Shown here piece by piece: positions 14,773 to 24,113 of a DNA stretch of 64,000 nt; position 1 is the stretch's first letter, and each line of letters starts with the position of its first letter. The DNA is taken from assembly GCF_045920555.1 (NCBI RefSeq), contig NZ_CP174509.1:3658001-3722000 (forward strand), read 5' to 3'. The position numbers and the translations under genes were made by a program. This DNA is from Pseudalkalibacillus sp045920555 (GTDB lineage Bacteria > Bacillota > Bacilli > Bacillales > Fictibacillaceae). Below the pieces are notes generated by a model. That model made no database searches, was not told the origin of the DNA, and saw only the letters and a program-made list of their open reading frames with translations.

Positions 14773-17184
14773 TTACATCTGTTGGAAAGTCTTTATTTTA
14801 TGGATGAAAGATTCGGATGTTCTTCGCGCAAACTCTATATCTGGTGCTTGGGAATATACCGTGAATGTCGGATCTACGATGTCTGGAAGTATTAGGGTCC
14901 AACCACCATTCGGGTGATAAACTTTAATTCCATCTACAAGATCTGTCATCTGATCGCGAGTTTCTTCCATCAACCTTCGCATAACTCTACCTTTTACTCT
15001 TGATGGACATTCCACCTGTTCACAGATCAACTGGATATTAGGAAGCATTTTGACAAGCTGGGATAAAGGCTTCTGTTGGTTTGCCATCATATTCAGTATA
15101 GAAGTGAGAGCCAGGATTGCATCATATTGGACATTCAATACCGTCCCTCCAATTTTCATGATGGAACGCGCATCAGCCTTCGTACGGACTAATTTGCCAC
15201 GCAGGGAATCAGCTAAGTGATCGAGCTCAGATGACCCGTAAACCGGGATGGCATATTCGTCAAACTTTAACTCCCCTAACGATAAGAGAACATAAAGTGA
15301 GAGCATTTGATCATCACTTAGCCACTCACCCTCCTCTGTCAATAGTTTCAGATTTTCTCCTGTTTCATCAATCCATACCCCAATATGCGCATCTGTAACA
15401 TCTAATACACCATGCATCTGGGCTGCAGTCGTATTCATTGGTATTGAAACAATTTGACACTTCAGGTGCTCCAACACTCTTGATACAGCGGATTCACGTG
15501 ATTTGGATGCTATATTCGTCACAATCCTGAACTCACATGCTTGAATATTCGATTGGTTGATTCTTTTAAATATAGCCTTTTCATAATCTTCGTTTTTCCC
15601 ATAGACCGATTCACGTTTACCAATCCGGTCATAAGGTGAGCGGCGATAATCTTCCTGCCAAAATGCGTTTTCTATTTTTCTTTCAAAATCTGTGGAAACC
15701 GGGTATCCCTCTTCGTCATAAAATTCGATGACCGCATGTTGATGATTTTGAAAATTACCGAATCGTATGAATACTCCCCCTGCCCATTCTTCTTGTTCAA
15801 CCGAATACCTTAGAACGGGGCTTAACGTAGGTGAAAGATGGACAGTGTGTATGCCAGAAGAGTGCAATCCCTGTTCAAATGATTGTAAAATCAATTGCGA
15901 GAATGGATGATTATCAGATGCGATCCCCAACTTTTTGCCCTGCATGAGGCAAGCTCCATATGCTGAAGCTACTCTAGCCGCAAAATCAGGCGTGATTTCG
16001 ATGTTTGCAATACCTCTGATGCTTCTATTAGTGAATATGGACCTTGAAATTCTTTTACCCCAGATTAAAGAAGTATGAATGGTTGAGTTATCGATAATCT
16101 CTTTTTTCGGCCACACTTTGACTTCAGGTTTGACGATAACTTTTTTACCGATTTGGACTTGATTTCCAATCACACTATGTTCGTACATACTCGTTCCTTC
16201 ATCAATAAATGTCCCGTTTGCAATAGTCGAGCCCCTTAATTCTGTATTTGCACCGACATATACGTCATTCCATAAGATCGATCGTTTCAAGGATGCGTTA
16301 GAAGAAATGATACTATGGGAACCGATTACGGTATAAGGATAGATTTTCGCATTTTGACGGACTGTCGTCCCGCTTCCGATATAGGCAGGTGTTTTAATCG
16401 ATGCATGGTGCTCGATCACCACATTCTCCCCGATCCGAAGGCCTGGAAGGACTTCCTTGCCTGGAAGAGGCAGATTGATCTGTCCATCCAAGAAGTCCTC
16501 ATGGCTTTTACGGTATTGACTCAGACTTCCTATGTCCGACCAATACCCCTCTGCCGGATATCCGTATAACGGCTTTTGCTCTTTCATCAATAACGGAAAC
16601 AGATCTTTACTGAAATCCGTAGGCACTCCAGTGGTCAAGTAATTGAAAACTTCCGGTTCAAGAACATAGATACCTGTGTTGACTGTATCACTGAAAACTT
16701 CATTCCAACTTGGCTTTTCAAAGAATCTTATGATCCGCTGATCTTTATCGGTCATGATGACGCCGTATTCAAGTGGATTTTCAACCTGTTTCATGAAAAT
16801 CGTTACGAGTGCTTCTTTTTCTTGATGGAAATCGATCCCCGTCTGCAAATCGAAATCAGTAAGGGCATCACCGCTTATAACGATGAATCGCTCGTCAAGA
16901 AAGCTTTCAGCGTTTTTTATACTTCCAGCTGTACCCAGTGGTGACGTCTCCTCGAAATAATGGAGATCAACCCCAAAACGGCTTCCATCACCAAAATACT
17001 GTTTGATATGTTCAGGTAAATATTGAACAGTCACTGCAATTTCAGTAATTCCATATTTCTTAAGAAGTTCGATGGTATACTCCATTACGGGTTTTTCAAG
17101 GATCGGTACCATCGGTTTTGGTAAATTGCATGTTAATGGACGTAATCGAGTTCCTTTACCGCCTGCCATAATGACTGCCTTCAA
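14773..17184 (-). CDS. Nucleotidyltransferase / degenerate phosphomannomutase fusion
   Basis: 803 residues. Residues 1-235 are a sugar-1-phosphate nucleotidyltransferase with GGKGTRLRPLTCNLPKP (8-24) and the metal-binding SGDALTD (104-110). Residues 250-370 are left-handed beta-helix hexapeptides. Residues 385-803 align by pattern with alpha-D-phosphohexomutases, but the phosphoserine loop reads VFIRFGNFQ and the metal loop TDAHIGVW, so both active-site signatures are lost and mutase activity is unlikely. It probably makes an NDP-sugar (GDP-mannose or NDP-glucose type) for the upstream GT4 enzyme. TTG start at 17184 with GGAGTG, one base after the preceding stop: translationally coupled. Last gene of a three-gene operon. 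Confidence 0.85.
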   Translation of the reverse strand: MKAVIMAGGKGTRLRPLTCNLPKPMVPILEKPVMEYTIELLKKYGITEIAVTVQYLPEHIKQYFGDGSRFGVDLHYFEETSPLGTAGSIKNAESFLDERFIVISGDALTDFDLQTGIDFHQEKEALVTIFMKQVENPLEYGVIMTDKDQRIIRFFEKPSWNEVFSDTVNTGIYVLEPEVFNYLTTGVPTDFSKDLFPLLMKEQKPLYGYPAEGYWSDIGSLSQYRKSHEDFLDGQINLPLPGKEVLPGLRIGENVVIEHHASIKTPAYIGSGTTVRQNAKIYPYTVIGSHSIISSNASLKRSILWNDVYVGANTELRGSTIANGTFIDEGTSMYEHSVIGNQVQIGKKVIVKPEVKVWPKKEIIDNSTIHTSLIWGKRISRSIFTNRSIRGIANIEITPDFAARVASAYGACLMQGKKLGIASDNHPFSQLILQSFEQGLHSSGIHTVHLSPTLSPVLRYSVEQEEWAGGVFIRFGNFQNHQHAVIEFYDEEGYPVSTDFERKIENAFWQEDYRRSPYDRIGKRESVYGKNEDYEKAIFKRINQSNIQACEFRIVTNIASKSRESAVSRVLEHLKCQIVSIPMNTTAAQMHGVLDVTDAHIGVWIDETGENLKLLTEEGEWLSDDQMLSLYVLLSLGELKFDEYAIPVYGSSELDHLADSLRGKLVRTKADARSIMKIGGTVLNVQYDAILALTSILNMMANQQKPLSQLVKMLPNIQLICEQVECPSRVKGRVMRRLMEETRDQMTDLVDGIKVYHPNGGWTLILPDIVDPTFTVYSQAPDIEFARRTSESFIHKIKTFQQM

Positions 17185-17185
17185 T

Positions 17186-19984
17186 TCACTTCACTCCTGC
17201 CATTGTCGGTTTCTTTTTGTAACTGTTTAAGACTTCAACAGTTTTTGTGGAGATTTCTTTCCAGCTGTACTTCGTATGAACATCCTCTCGAGCTTGTTTG
17301 CTGATACGAGTTGCCAGTTCTGGATCTTTATATAGACGAATGATTTGATCCCGGATGCTTTGAGGATTTCCAGGATACACTTTCAATCCATTCTCCTCGT
17401 GATCGATGATATCGCCTAACCCTCCTGTGTCACTGACGATGACGGGTGTATCAGCTGCCATCCCTTCTAACGCGACTATACCGAACGGTTCATAGTGGCT
17501 AGGGAAAATGACTGCATCTGATTCGTGCAAATAATGGTTCCGTTCCTCATCGGATACAAAACCGACAAAAAACACTTGATCTTCCAAACCTTTATGTCTT
17601 GCCATATGACGGTATTCTTCAAGCATCGGTCCTTTCCCAGCGATGATGAATTTAATGTCAGGGTAATCATTTTTCAATAAGGCTGATGCTTCAATAAGTG
17701 TTTGAAAACCTTTTTCCGGCACCATCCTCCCAAGTGAAAAAACATGAAAACACGATCGCCCTCCAAAATTCTTTTTCCAATCTGCAGATTGCTTTTCCGT
17801 TTCAATCAAATCACTCTCTACTCCATTCGGAATGATCGTGATTTTGTCTCTCGGAATATGGAAGACTTCCATTAACTCTCGTTTCATATATGCGCTGCAA
17901 ACAATGATATGCTTCGACTCGTACATTAATTCCCATTCTTTATGATGAATCGCCGCTTGCCTATCATTATGAATACCCTTATTCCTTCCGTATTCCGTTG
18001 CGTGGATCGTCGAATGAAGCGGGATTTGCAACTGGTGTTTCAACCCTTTGGCAGCGACACTTACGATCCAATCATGAGCATGGATGCAATCGAATGTAAT
18101 TTGTGCCCCTAATTGTAATCCAAGTTCAGACATAGCTAAATTCAAGCTGCCTGCCCAATGATAAAAATCGTCATGATGAGGCTGAGCCCCTCTAACACGG
18201 TAAACATAAACACCTTGATTGATTTCATATTCCGGATAGCCATCAACCGCACAAGTAATGACGTATACTTGATGTCCTTGCTTGGCAAGCGACCTCGATA
18301 AATCGAAAACATGTCTGGACAATCCGCCAACGACCATTGGAGGGAACTCCCAGGACAACATCAAAATGTTGAGTTTATCATCGTTCGATTTAACAATTGG
18401 TTTGGAAAGAATATATTCATCGTGCGGTGAGGAATATATCGAAGCCTTCTGCCAATGGAAAAATGGATACCTTTCTTCATGTTCCTGCACAATACTCTCA
18501 AATACCTGTTTTTCGTTCAGTTCTTTCACAAGTTGATTGAATACAGATATATGCTCTTTCAATCTGTAATCGGCATATTCAGAGGCGCTTTGCTGATCCA
18601 TAATGAATGTCCAGTCACTGCTCGTAGCCAGAAGCCATTCTCGATTCAATTGATCCAAAGCCCTCTGTGTAAGTGGATCAGGATTCTTATGGATCGTCAT
18701 TTGTTTTATGAGTTCATGCTCCATTGCGTGAAGATGTCTGTAAATCCAGGCATTGGATTTATTCAACCAGACCTCACCGTAACCATTTCTTCCCCATGTC
18801 GAGAAGCACGTATGATGGGTCTGCAATTCTTGGTAATGACGAATGATGAATTCTTTAGGCGTTATCCATGGTATATTTGTTTTTTCAGACTTCACCAACG
18901 TTTGAAGCCATTCAGGCCCTTCAAACCACCAATGTCCAAACAGTTCAGCATCAAAAGCTGCAAGAGTCACGCTAGCTGAGCCAGTGTTACACTCTTTTAT
19001 ACTTTCGCAGACAGTATCGATGAAGTCTTTAGAATGTTGTTCTGCTTTTCTAAGTGCATTTTCTCTGACATATATTTCTTTAGCTTCCGTATCTCCAGTT
19101 ATGCGGTAATATTTTAATCCTGTATCCACCCTGATTCCATCAGGATGGATATGAGGAGCAATATAGTCATGATCTCGGTCATACCCGACGTCCCGATAAA
19201 ATTCACGGTAATCATAATCTCCTGGGTAACCCGTGGTGGCATCCCACACCTTTTTAGATGTATTCACACACCTAGGGAATAAAACGATTCCATGAGGCGA
19301 GAATACGGGTGTGTTTGGTCGTGGTGATTCTGGATCAAGCTTTCTGATCGTATCCTCGTCCACAAATACATAACGGACCCCTTCTTCATATAGCACCTTA
19401 TCGACACCAGGAGAAAAGGCACATTCCGGCAGCCAGAAGCCATCCGGTTTAAAACCAAAATGATGCTCAAAGCAATTCAAGCCATATTGGATTTGTGATC
19501 GAATTCCTTGTTCGGTTTGAATATAAGGAAGGATGGCGTGTGTAGCAGATGAGGTGATGCCCTCTACTTTATTTTCAATCATGAAATATCGGTAAGCTGA
19601 AATGAGATCGCAGTTCCATTCAAGAAAAGTCTCTTTGATTTTCTTGAAACGTTCTATGTAAAATTCTACGACACTGATTTCTTCAGGCTTTGTAACATAG
19701 TCCCTTTCTTTCAACAAAAGCTCTTGAGTATTTCGAATATGGGCCAAATACCGTTCCTGAAACGTTTTGTTGGCAAGCATCTCCAGTAATGGAGGTGAAA
19801 GCGAGAGGGTATACTTCACTTCTGATGAACATGATTCCAACCCCCATAGGAGAGGAATATAGCTTTCAGAAACTGCTTCAAATAACCATCTTTCCTCAAG
19901 ACGATCCGGTTCTCTATGTAAAACGAAAGGTAAATGGGCATGTAATACCAATGAAAAATAACTGTTCAAGTCGATTCGCCTCAC
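17186..19984 (-). CDS. GH57 (DUF1957) branching enzyme - GT4 synthase fusion
   Basis: 932 residues, two enzymes in one chain. Residues ~8-520: GH57 alpha-1,4-glucan branching type, with nucleophile E187 (FWLPECAF), acid/base D345 (AAFDAELFGHWW) and HAHLPFVLH at the N terminus, followed by the C-terminal helical part. Residues 538-925: GT4/glycogen-synthase-like transferase with SWEFPPMVVGGLSRHV, IHAHDW, GRMVPEKGF and the E832-x7-E840 motif (EPFGIVALE). Together they could elongate and branch an alpha-glucan in the cytoplasm. GTG start at 19984 overlaps the DUF4912 stop codon (GTGA); a TTG five codons on is the alternative. Fusion of the two activities is the notable feature. Confidence 0.88.
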   Translation of the reverse strand: MRRIDLNSYFSLVLHAHLPFVLHREPDRLEERWLFEAVSESYIPLLWGLESCSSEVKYTLSLSPPLLEMLANKTFQERYLAHIRNTQELLLKERDYVTKPEEISVVEFYIERFKKIKETFLEWNCDLISAYRYFMIENKVEGITSSATHAILPYIQTEQGIRSQIQYGLNCFEHHFGFKPDGFWLPECAFSPGVDKVLYEEGVRYVFVDEDTIRKLDPESPRPNTPVFSPHGIVLFPRCVNTSKKVWDATTGYPGDYDYREFYRDVGYDRDHDYIAPHIHPDGIRVDTGLKYYRITGDTEAKEIYVRENALRKAEQHSKDFIDTVCESIKECNTGSASVTLAAFDAELFGHWWFEGPEWLQTLVKSEKTNIPWITPKEFIIRHYQELQTHHTCFSTWGRNGYGEVWLNKSNAWIYRHLHAMEHELIKQMTIHKNPDPLTQRALDQLNREWLLATSSDWTFIMDQQSASEYADYRLKEHISVFNQLVKELNEKQVFESIVQEHEERYPFFHWQKASIYSSPHDEYILSKPIVKSNDDKLNILMLSWEFPPMVVGGLSRHVFDLSRSLAKQGHQVYVITCAVDGYPEYEINQGVYVYRVRGAQPHHDDFYHWAGSLNLAMSELGLQLGAQITFDCIHAHDWIVSVAAKGLKHQLQIPLHSTIHATEYGRNKGIHNDRQAAIHHKEWELMYESKHIIVCSAYMKRELMEVFHIPRDKITIIPNGVESDLIETEKQSADWKKNFGGRSCFHVFSLGRMVPEKGFQTLIEASALLKNDYPDIKFIIAGKGPMLEEYRHMARHKGLEDQVFFVGFVSDEERNHYLHESDAVIFPSHYEPFGIVALEGMAADTPVIVSDTGGLGDIIDHEENGLKVYPGNPQSIRDQIIRLYKDPELATRISKQAREDVHTKYSWKEISTKTVEVLNSYKKKPTMAGVK

Positions 19985-20628
19985 TTTAATAAACTGTAAA
20001 TCGAGTAGGTTGAGAATTGTTCATACCACTCAGGAGACTTTTGGTCACCTGACTTCCACCTGTTCACACCCTCACTGTGTCTCATAGAACCTCCTTCAGT
20101 CCGCGGTGTTTCTACTGGATCAGATCGTAATACTGTAAAGAATTCACTAGAATCAGGCTGTATTCCGAAATCAATGATAAACGTTCGATTCTCTTCCAAA
20201 TCGTTGATGAACCAGTTGTCGGTCATTTCCGGTAAGCAGATATCGAAATACAAGTGACAGTTATGACCATTGAAATGTAAATCACTGATATCATAAACTC
20301 TCAATTTTTTATTCAAATCCGACCACGACTTCGTGAAATGATGAGCAACCATATTGCGGGTAATAGCTTTCAAATCCCAGTAAGCATAGATGGTGTGGGG
20401 ACCTTGTGGTAAAAGTACAATGCGATCCAGTTCGTAAGAGGAAGGGATGTTTCTTGGAGAAAGAACACTGGTTACTTGAACCCGAGCCTTTTTGAATGAA
20501 GATTTTTGATCAAGTTTTTGTAATTTCCGAAGCCGGTATTGGATTTTCCCGACCGTGCTGTCCATTTCTTCAGCGATTTGTTTGATTGTAAGTCCTCTTT
20601 TCTTCAGTGCTAAAATCTCTTCAACCAT
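19981..20628 (-). CDS. DUF4912 protein with N-terminal helix-turn-helix
   Basis: 215 residues. Residues 1-38 look like a small DNA-binding helix-turn-helix (ILALKKRGLTIKQIAEEMD). Residues ~60-180 carry the DUF4912 pattern (YAYWDL, LRVYDI, WFINDLEENRTFIIDFGI), a predicted beta-sandwich. DUF4912 genes sit with GH57/DUF1957 and glycosyltransferase genes in clostridia and cyanobacteria, which fits a carbohydrate-binding or regulatory role here. First gene of the operon, AGGAGG before the ATG. Function of the family is not established; the added HTH hints at autoregulation or polysaccharide sensing. Confidence 0.78.
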   Translation of the reverse strand: MVEEILALKKRGLTIKQIAEEMDSTVGKIQYRLRKLQKLDQKSSFKKARVQVTSVLSPRNIPSSYELDRIVLLPQGPHTIYAYWDLKAITRNMVAHHFTKSWSDLNKKLRVYDISDLHFNGHNCHLYFDICLPEMTDNWFINDLEENRTFIIDFGIQPDSSEFFTVLRSDPVETPRTEGGSMRHSEGVNRWKSGDQKSPEWYEQFSTYSIYSLLK

Positions 20629-20956
20629 GATTGCCTCCTATGACAGCAATTTTAATAGTTTTCAACATCGTATCACCGCTTGAAAACCGCATCAATAAAC
20701 GTAAAATGTAGAAAATTGCGGTTCCTATGTATATCAATTTAAAAGGGGTTTTATTTTATTTTTGTAAACGTATGCAATACATAAAACGCTATTTTCTCCT
20801 TTGTTTTTCTCTCGGTTTGACTAAAAAGGTGAGATAATCGGTGGAAATTGTCGAATTTTAATAGGAATTTAGTATTAGATTTAGTAAAAAAGCTACCTCC
20901 TCGACAAAGTCTGTGATATAAAAGTATGTGAGATCATTTTTTATAGGGGGAGCAAG
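20629..20956. other. Divergent control region of glucan operon and yqz-like pair
   Basis: About 330 AT-rich bases, no gene seen. It must hold promoters for both directions. No consensus sigma-A pair is convincing. On the minus strand CATACGTT (20774-20767) with an AATA element about 16 bases upstream is loosely sigma-E-like; I regard it as unproven. Confidence 0.4.
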
Positions 20957-21160
20957 ATGGAATTCACAATATTGGCACTATTGGTTGCTGGAATAGTCTT
21001 AATCGTTCTATCGTTTTTTAAACAGAATCGGACTCAACAAATCGAGACTCAACTTGAAAACGTATCGATTCAATTGATGAAGGAACTTTATCAAATCAAT
21101 AAGAAGATCAAAGTTTTAGAAGAAGAAATGATGATCACAGACAGAAGAGAGATTAAATAG
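20957..21160 (+). CDS. Small membrane protein with coiled-coil tail
   Basis: 67 residues: N-terminal membrane helix (residues 4-22), then a heptad-rich Gln/Glu/Lys tail. Strong site AGGGGGAGCAAG before the ATG. One base separates its stop from the next gene, so the two are co-translated. Their place beside the pst operon matches the yqzC/yqzD pair of B. subtilis, which I cannot confirm by alignment. Confidence 0.75.
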   Translation: MEFTILALLVAGIVLIVLSFFKQNRTQQIETQLENVSIQLMKELYQINKKIKVLEEEMMITDRREIK

Positions 21161-21161
21161 C

Positions 21162-21647
21162 ATGAAGAACAGTGGTTTAAGGGGTTTTGGTGCGGGACTG
21201 ATCGTTGCATCTGGCATCCTGGCACTTGTACATTTCCAAGGAACAGGCAATTTGGATTCCGAAGCCAAGGCAGAATCAGCTGAAGAAATTACATATGAAG
21301 AAGTAAACAAATTTCTTGAAAAAGAAGGTCTTGTAGCGATCGACCAGGGAAAACTGGATCAGCTGGAAGGTAATCAAAATACTGAAGATGAAAATACAAC
21401 AGAAGAAGCTCCAGCAGAAGAAACTGAGAAAGAGCCCGTTGTCACAACAACTGTGGTGATTTCGAAAGGAACGTCTACTGGGCAGGTTATAGAGTATTTA
21501 GAGAGTGAAAAAATCATAAAAAGCAGTGATGGGCTGTTAAATTATCTCCGTTCCAACAACTTGGAAAATAAAGTGAGATTCGGAAATTATGAAGTGAACA
21601 GCAAGATGACAATAGCTGAAATCGCAAAGGTCATTACTTCACCATAA
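21162..21647 (+). CDS. Anchored protein with MltG/LysM-like C terminus
   Basis: 161 residues. Signal-anchor segment (residues 6-25), an acidic Glu/Thr-rich linker (about 65-90), then a compact C-terminal domain VISKGTSTGQVIEYLESEKI...FGNYEVNSKMTIAEIAKVIT, which resembles the small N-terminal LysM-like part of endolytic transglycosylase MltG (YceG family) but lacks the catalytic domain. Possibly a peptidoglycan- or divisome-associated accessory protein; likely the yqzC/yqzD-type partner of the preceding gene. Ends at a strong bidirectional terminator. Confidence 0.75.
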   Translation: MKNSGLRGFGAGLIVASGILALVHFQGTGNLDSEAKAESAEEITYEEVNKFLEKEGLVAIDQGKLDQLEGNQNTEDENTTEEAPAEETEKEPVVTTTVVISKGTSTGQVIEYLESEKIIKSSDGLLNYLRSNNLENKVRFGNYEVNSKMTIAEIAKVITSP

Positions 21648-21649
21648 TA

Positions 21650-21698
21650 AAAGGGACTGTCCCCTAAGCTTTAGACACTCAGGGGACAGTCCCTTTTT
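21650..21698. terminator. Bidirectional terminator between the small pair and phoU
   Basis: Arms AAAGGGACTGTCCCCT (21650-21665) and AGGGGACAGTCCCTTT (21681-21696) with T runs on both strands, serving the plus-strand pair and the minus-strand pst-phoU operon. The GGGACTGTCCC core is of a kind often repeated in Bacillus genomes. Confidence 0.92.
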
Positions 21699-21699
21699 C

Positions 21700-22359
21700 T
21701 TATTCATTTAAATCATAATGTTTACCTTTTACGAGATACACGATGCTTTCGGCGATATTCGTTGCATGGTCTGCAGTACGTTCAATATAACGGCAGATGA
21801 AGCTTAGCTGGATGATCTGGTTTGTTGAATCTGGGTATTCCTTCAACTTTCCGAGAATTTCTTGAATCAATTGACCATACTTCTCATCAACATAGTCATC
21901 TTTATCGGCCATATTTTTTGCCAAAACGATATCTTCCTCTTTATAAGCTTCAATAGCCTCTGTTAGCATTGACTTCGCAGTCTCAGCTAAATCAGGGATG
22001 TCCTCTAAAGGTTTGATCAATGGTTCATTTCCGATACGGATAACGGATTTTGCGATATTTACAGCAAAGTCTGCAATCCGTTCAACATCAGAAGAAATTT
22101 TGATCGATACGATGATACGGCGAAGGTCACTTGCAACAGGTGCCTGCTTCGCGATTAGAAGAATCGCCTTATCATTGATTTCTTCTTCAAGATCATTGAT
22201 ACGGTAATCATTATCGATAATACGCAAGGCTTTGTCGATATCTTGATTTTTCAGAGCATCAATTGCTTCCTCCAACGCGTTCTCTGCCAGTTGCCCTAAT
22301 TCAACCAACATTTCTCTTAATTCGTCCAGTTGAGTTTGAAAACTTTCCCTAACAACCAT
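21700..22359 (-). CDS. phoU: Phosphate signalling complex protein PhoU
   Basis: 219 residues, two tandem three-helix PhoU repeats (about 1-108 and 112-215) with metal-site motifs ISSDVERIADFAVNIA and ICRYIERTADHATNIAE. PhoU links the Pst transporter to histidine-kinase signalling and dampens uptake. Last gene of pstSCAB-phoU. GGGGAG before the ATG. Confidence 0.95.
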   Translation of the reverse strand: MVVRESFQTQLDELREMLVELGQLAENALEEAIDALKNQDIDKALRIIDNDYRINDLEEEINDKAILLIAKQAPVASDLRRIIVSIKISSDVERIADFAVNIAKSVIRIGNEPLIKPLEDIPDLAETAKSMLTEAIEAYKEEDIVLAKNMADKDDYVDEKYGQLIQEILGKLKEYPDSTNQIIQLSFICRYIERTADHATNIAESIVYLVKGKHYDLNE

Positions 22360-22372
22360 TCAAAACACTCCC

Positions 22373-23209
22373 CTATCCGAAACGACCTGTGATATAGTCT
22401 TCGGTTCTTTTATCCTCTGGATTAGAAAACAATGTATCTGTATCTGAGAATTCTACAACTTCACCGTTTAAGAAGAAAGCAGTCTTGTCGGAAATCCTTG
22501 CTGCTTGCTGCATGTTATGAGTAACGATGACAATACTGTAATCTTTCTTCAACTCTTGTACCAATTCCTCTACTTTCAAAGTTGAAATCGGGTCTAGGGC
22601 AGATGTAGGTTCGTCCATCAAGATGACATCCGGTTCAATCGCAAGGCAACGTGCAATACAGATACGTTGTTGTTGTCCGCCAGAAAGACCATATGCATTT
22701 TCATTCAAACGATCTTTTACTTCATCCCAAATCGCAGCTCCCCGTAAGCTTTTTTCTACAATTTGATCAAGAACTTTCTTGTTACGGATGCCATGGATAC
22801 GTGGGCCATAAGCGATATTATCGTAAATGGATTTCGGGAAGGGGTTGGGTTTCTGGAAAACCATACCAACTTGGGTCCGTAATTCTTCCACACGATATTT
22901 GGGTTCAAAGATATTCTTTTCACGATATTTGATGGCACCGGATATCTTTACGATTGGTACCATTTCAACCATGCGGTTCAATGTTTTTATAAAAGTCGAC
23001 TTACCACAGCCTGAAGGTCCGATGATTGCAGTCACTTCATTTTCAGGTATGGAAAGGTTAATTTCTTTTAATGCATGATCTTCACCATACCAAAGATTTA
23101 GATCTTTTGTTTCAAATACATTTTTTTTATTCATATGAGTAGCGTTGGTGGAATTATTCTTTTCTGGTTTTCGAGTGTTCTTCTTTTCTTTTACAGTAAG
23201 AGTAGTCAT
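22373..23209 (-). CDS. pstB: Phosphate ABC transporter ATP-binding protein PstB
   Basis: 278 residues. Walker A GPSGCGKST, signature LSGGQQQR, Walker B VILMDEPTSALD and switch His (IVTHNMQQ) are all present. There is a Lys/Asn-rich N-terminal extension of about 30 residues before the usual PstB start; the internal Met at residue 26 is a possible alternative start. Only one pstB is present, unlike the pstBA/pstBB pair of B. subtilis. Confidence 0.96.
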   Translation of the reverse strand: MTTLTVKEKKNTRKPEKNNSTNATHMNKKNVFETKDLNLWYGEDHALKEINLSIPENEVTAIIGPSGCGKSTFIKTLNRMVEMVPIVKISGAIKYREKNIFEPKYRVEELRTQVGMVFQKPNPFPKSIYDNIAYGPRIHGIRNKKVLDQIVEKSLRGAAIWDEVKDRLNENAYGLSGGQQQRICIARCLAIEPDVILMDEPTSALDPISTLKVEELVQELKKDYSIVIVTHNMQQAARISDKTAFFLNGEVVEFSDTDTLFSNPEDKRTEDYITGRFG

Positions 23210-23226
23210 TTATAATACCTCCGCAT

Positions 23227-24111
23227 TTATAATCTTCTTTGAAATTTATTCCGGATGATGATTGCTAACGAATTCATTAAGAATAGAAGCATCAGTAAAA
23301 CGACAATTGCTCCTGCAGCTAAGTTCGCATATTCTTTCGTTAGAGCAGAGTCTATTGTCCAATAGTAGATCTGCAGCGGCATTACAGTGAATTTATCAAA
23401 AATACTATCCGGAAAAGGAATTAGCAACGCTGGGATTCCTAAAACAACTAGTGGAGCTGTTTCTCCTATGGCACGAGATAGAGATAAGATTACTCCAGTT
23501 AGAATTCCCGGTATTGATGCAGGTAAAACAACATTTTTTACCGTTTGCCACTTCGTAGCACCCATACCATAAGAAGCTTCTCTTAAATATTGAGGTACAG
23601 CCCGGATAGATTCTTGACTAGCTACCACCACAATCGGAAGAACTAGCAGGGACATCGTCAATCCACCAGCCAACACTACATTCCCTAAATCAAAGCCTTT
23701 TATAAACACAGTGAGACCTAATAAACCGAAGACGATGGAAGGAACACCAGCCAGGTTGGCAATATTGGTTTGGATAAGTGACTGAATGCGCCCTTTTTTG
23801 GCATACTCTTCTAGATAAATCGCCGTTCCCACCCCAAGAAACATGGTCAACGGGGCAACGACTAACATTAACCAGAAAGATCCTAACAGAGGCCCCATCA
23901 CCCCGGCATTTTCGGCAAAGGTAGATAATTTACCAGTCAGGAATTGTAGATCGATCCATCCGATACCCTGTGAAAACACACGATAGATCAATACAACTAG
24001 CACAATCAATCCAAACATCGTCGATAAAAAGAATAAAGACTTGGCTAATTTATTGGTAGTAAGACGTAAATTCATCCTTTTTTGAACTTGATTCGCATCA
24101 ACATATTTCAT
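23227..24111 (-). CDS. pstA: Phosphate ABC transporter permease PstA
   Basis: About 294 residues, six membrane segments, with the EAA-type loop REASYGMGATKWQTVKNVVLP that docks PstB. The ATG at 24111 has GGAGG ten bases upstream; a TTG at 24117 overlapping the pstC stop is the alternative. Forms the membrane channel with PstC. Confidence 0.95.
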   Translation of the reverse strand: MKYVDANQVQKRMNLRLTTNKLAKSLFFLSTMFGLIVLVVLIYRVFSQGIGWIDLQFLTGKLSTFAENAGVMGPLLGSFWLMLVVAPLTMFLGVGTAIYLEEYAKKGRIQSLIQTNIANLAGVPSIVFGLLGLTVFIKGFDLGNVVLAGGLTMSLLVLPIVVVASQESIRAVPQYLREASYGMGATKWQTVKNVVLPASIPGILTGVILSLSRAIGETAPLVVLGIPALLIPFPDSIFDKFTVMPLQIYYWTIDSALTKEYANLAAGAIVVLLMLLFLMNSLAIIIRNKFQRRL

Positions 24112-24113
24112 AA

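Noticed and set aside
20767..20796. Sigma-E promoter for the glucan operon
   Set aside because: The -10 fits loosely but the -35 does not; mentioned only as a weak possibility in the region entry.
22373..23209. Loss of a second PstB as a broken gene
   Set aside because: No remnant is seen; many Bacillaceae have a single pstB.
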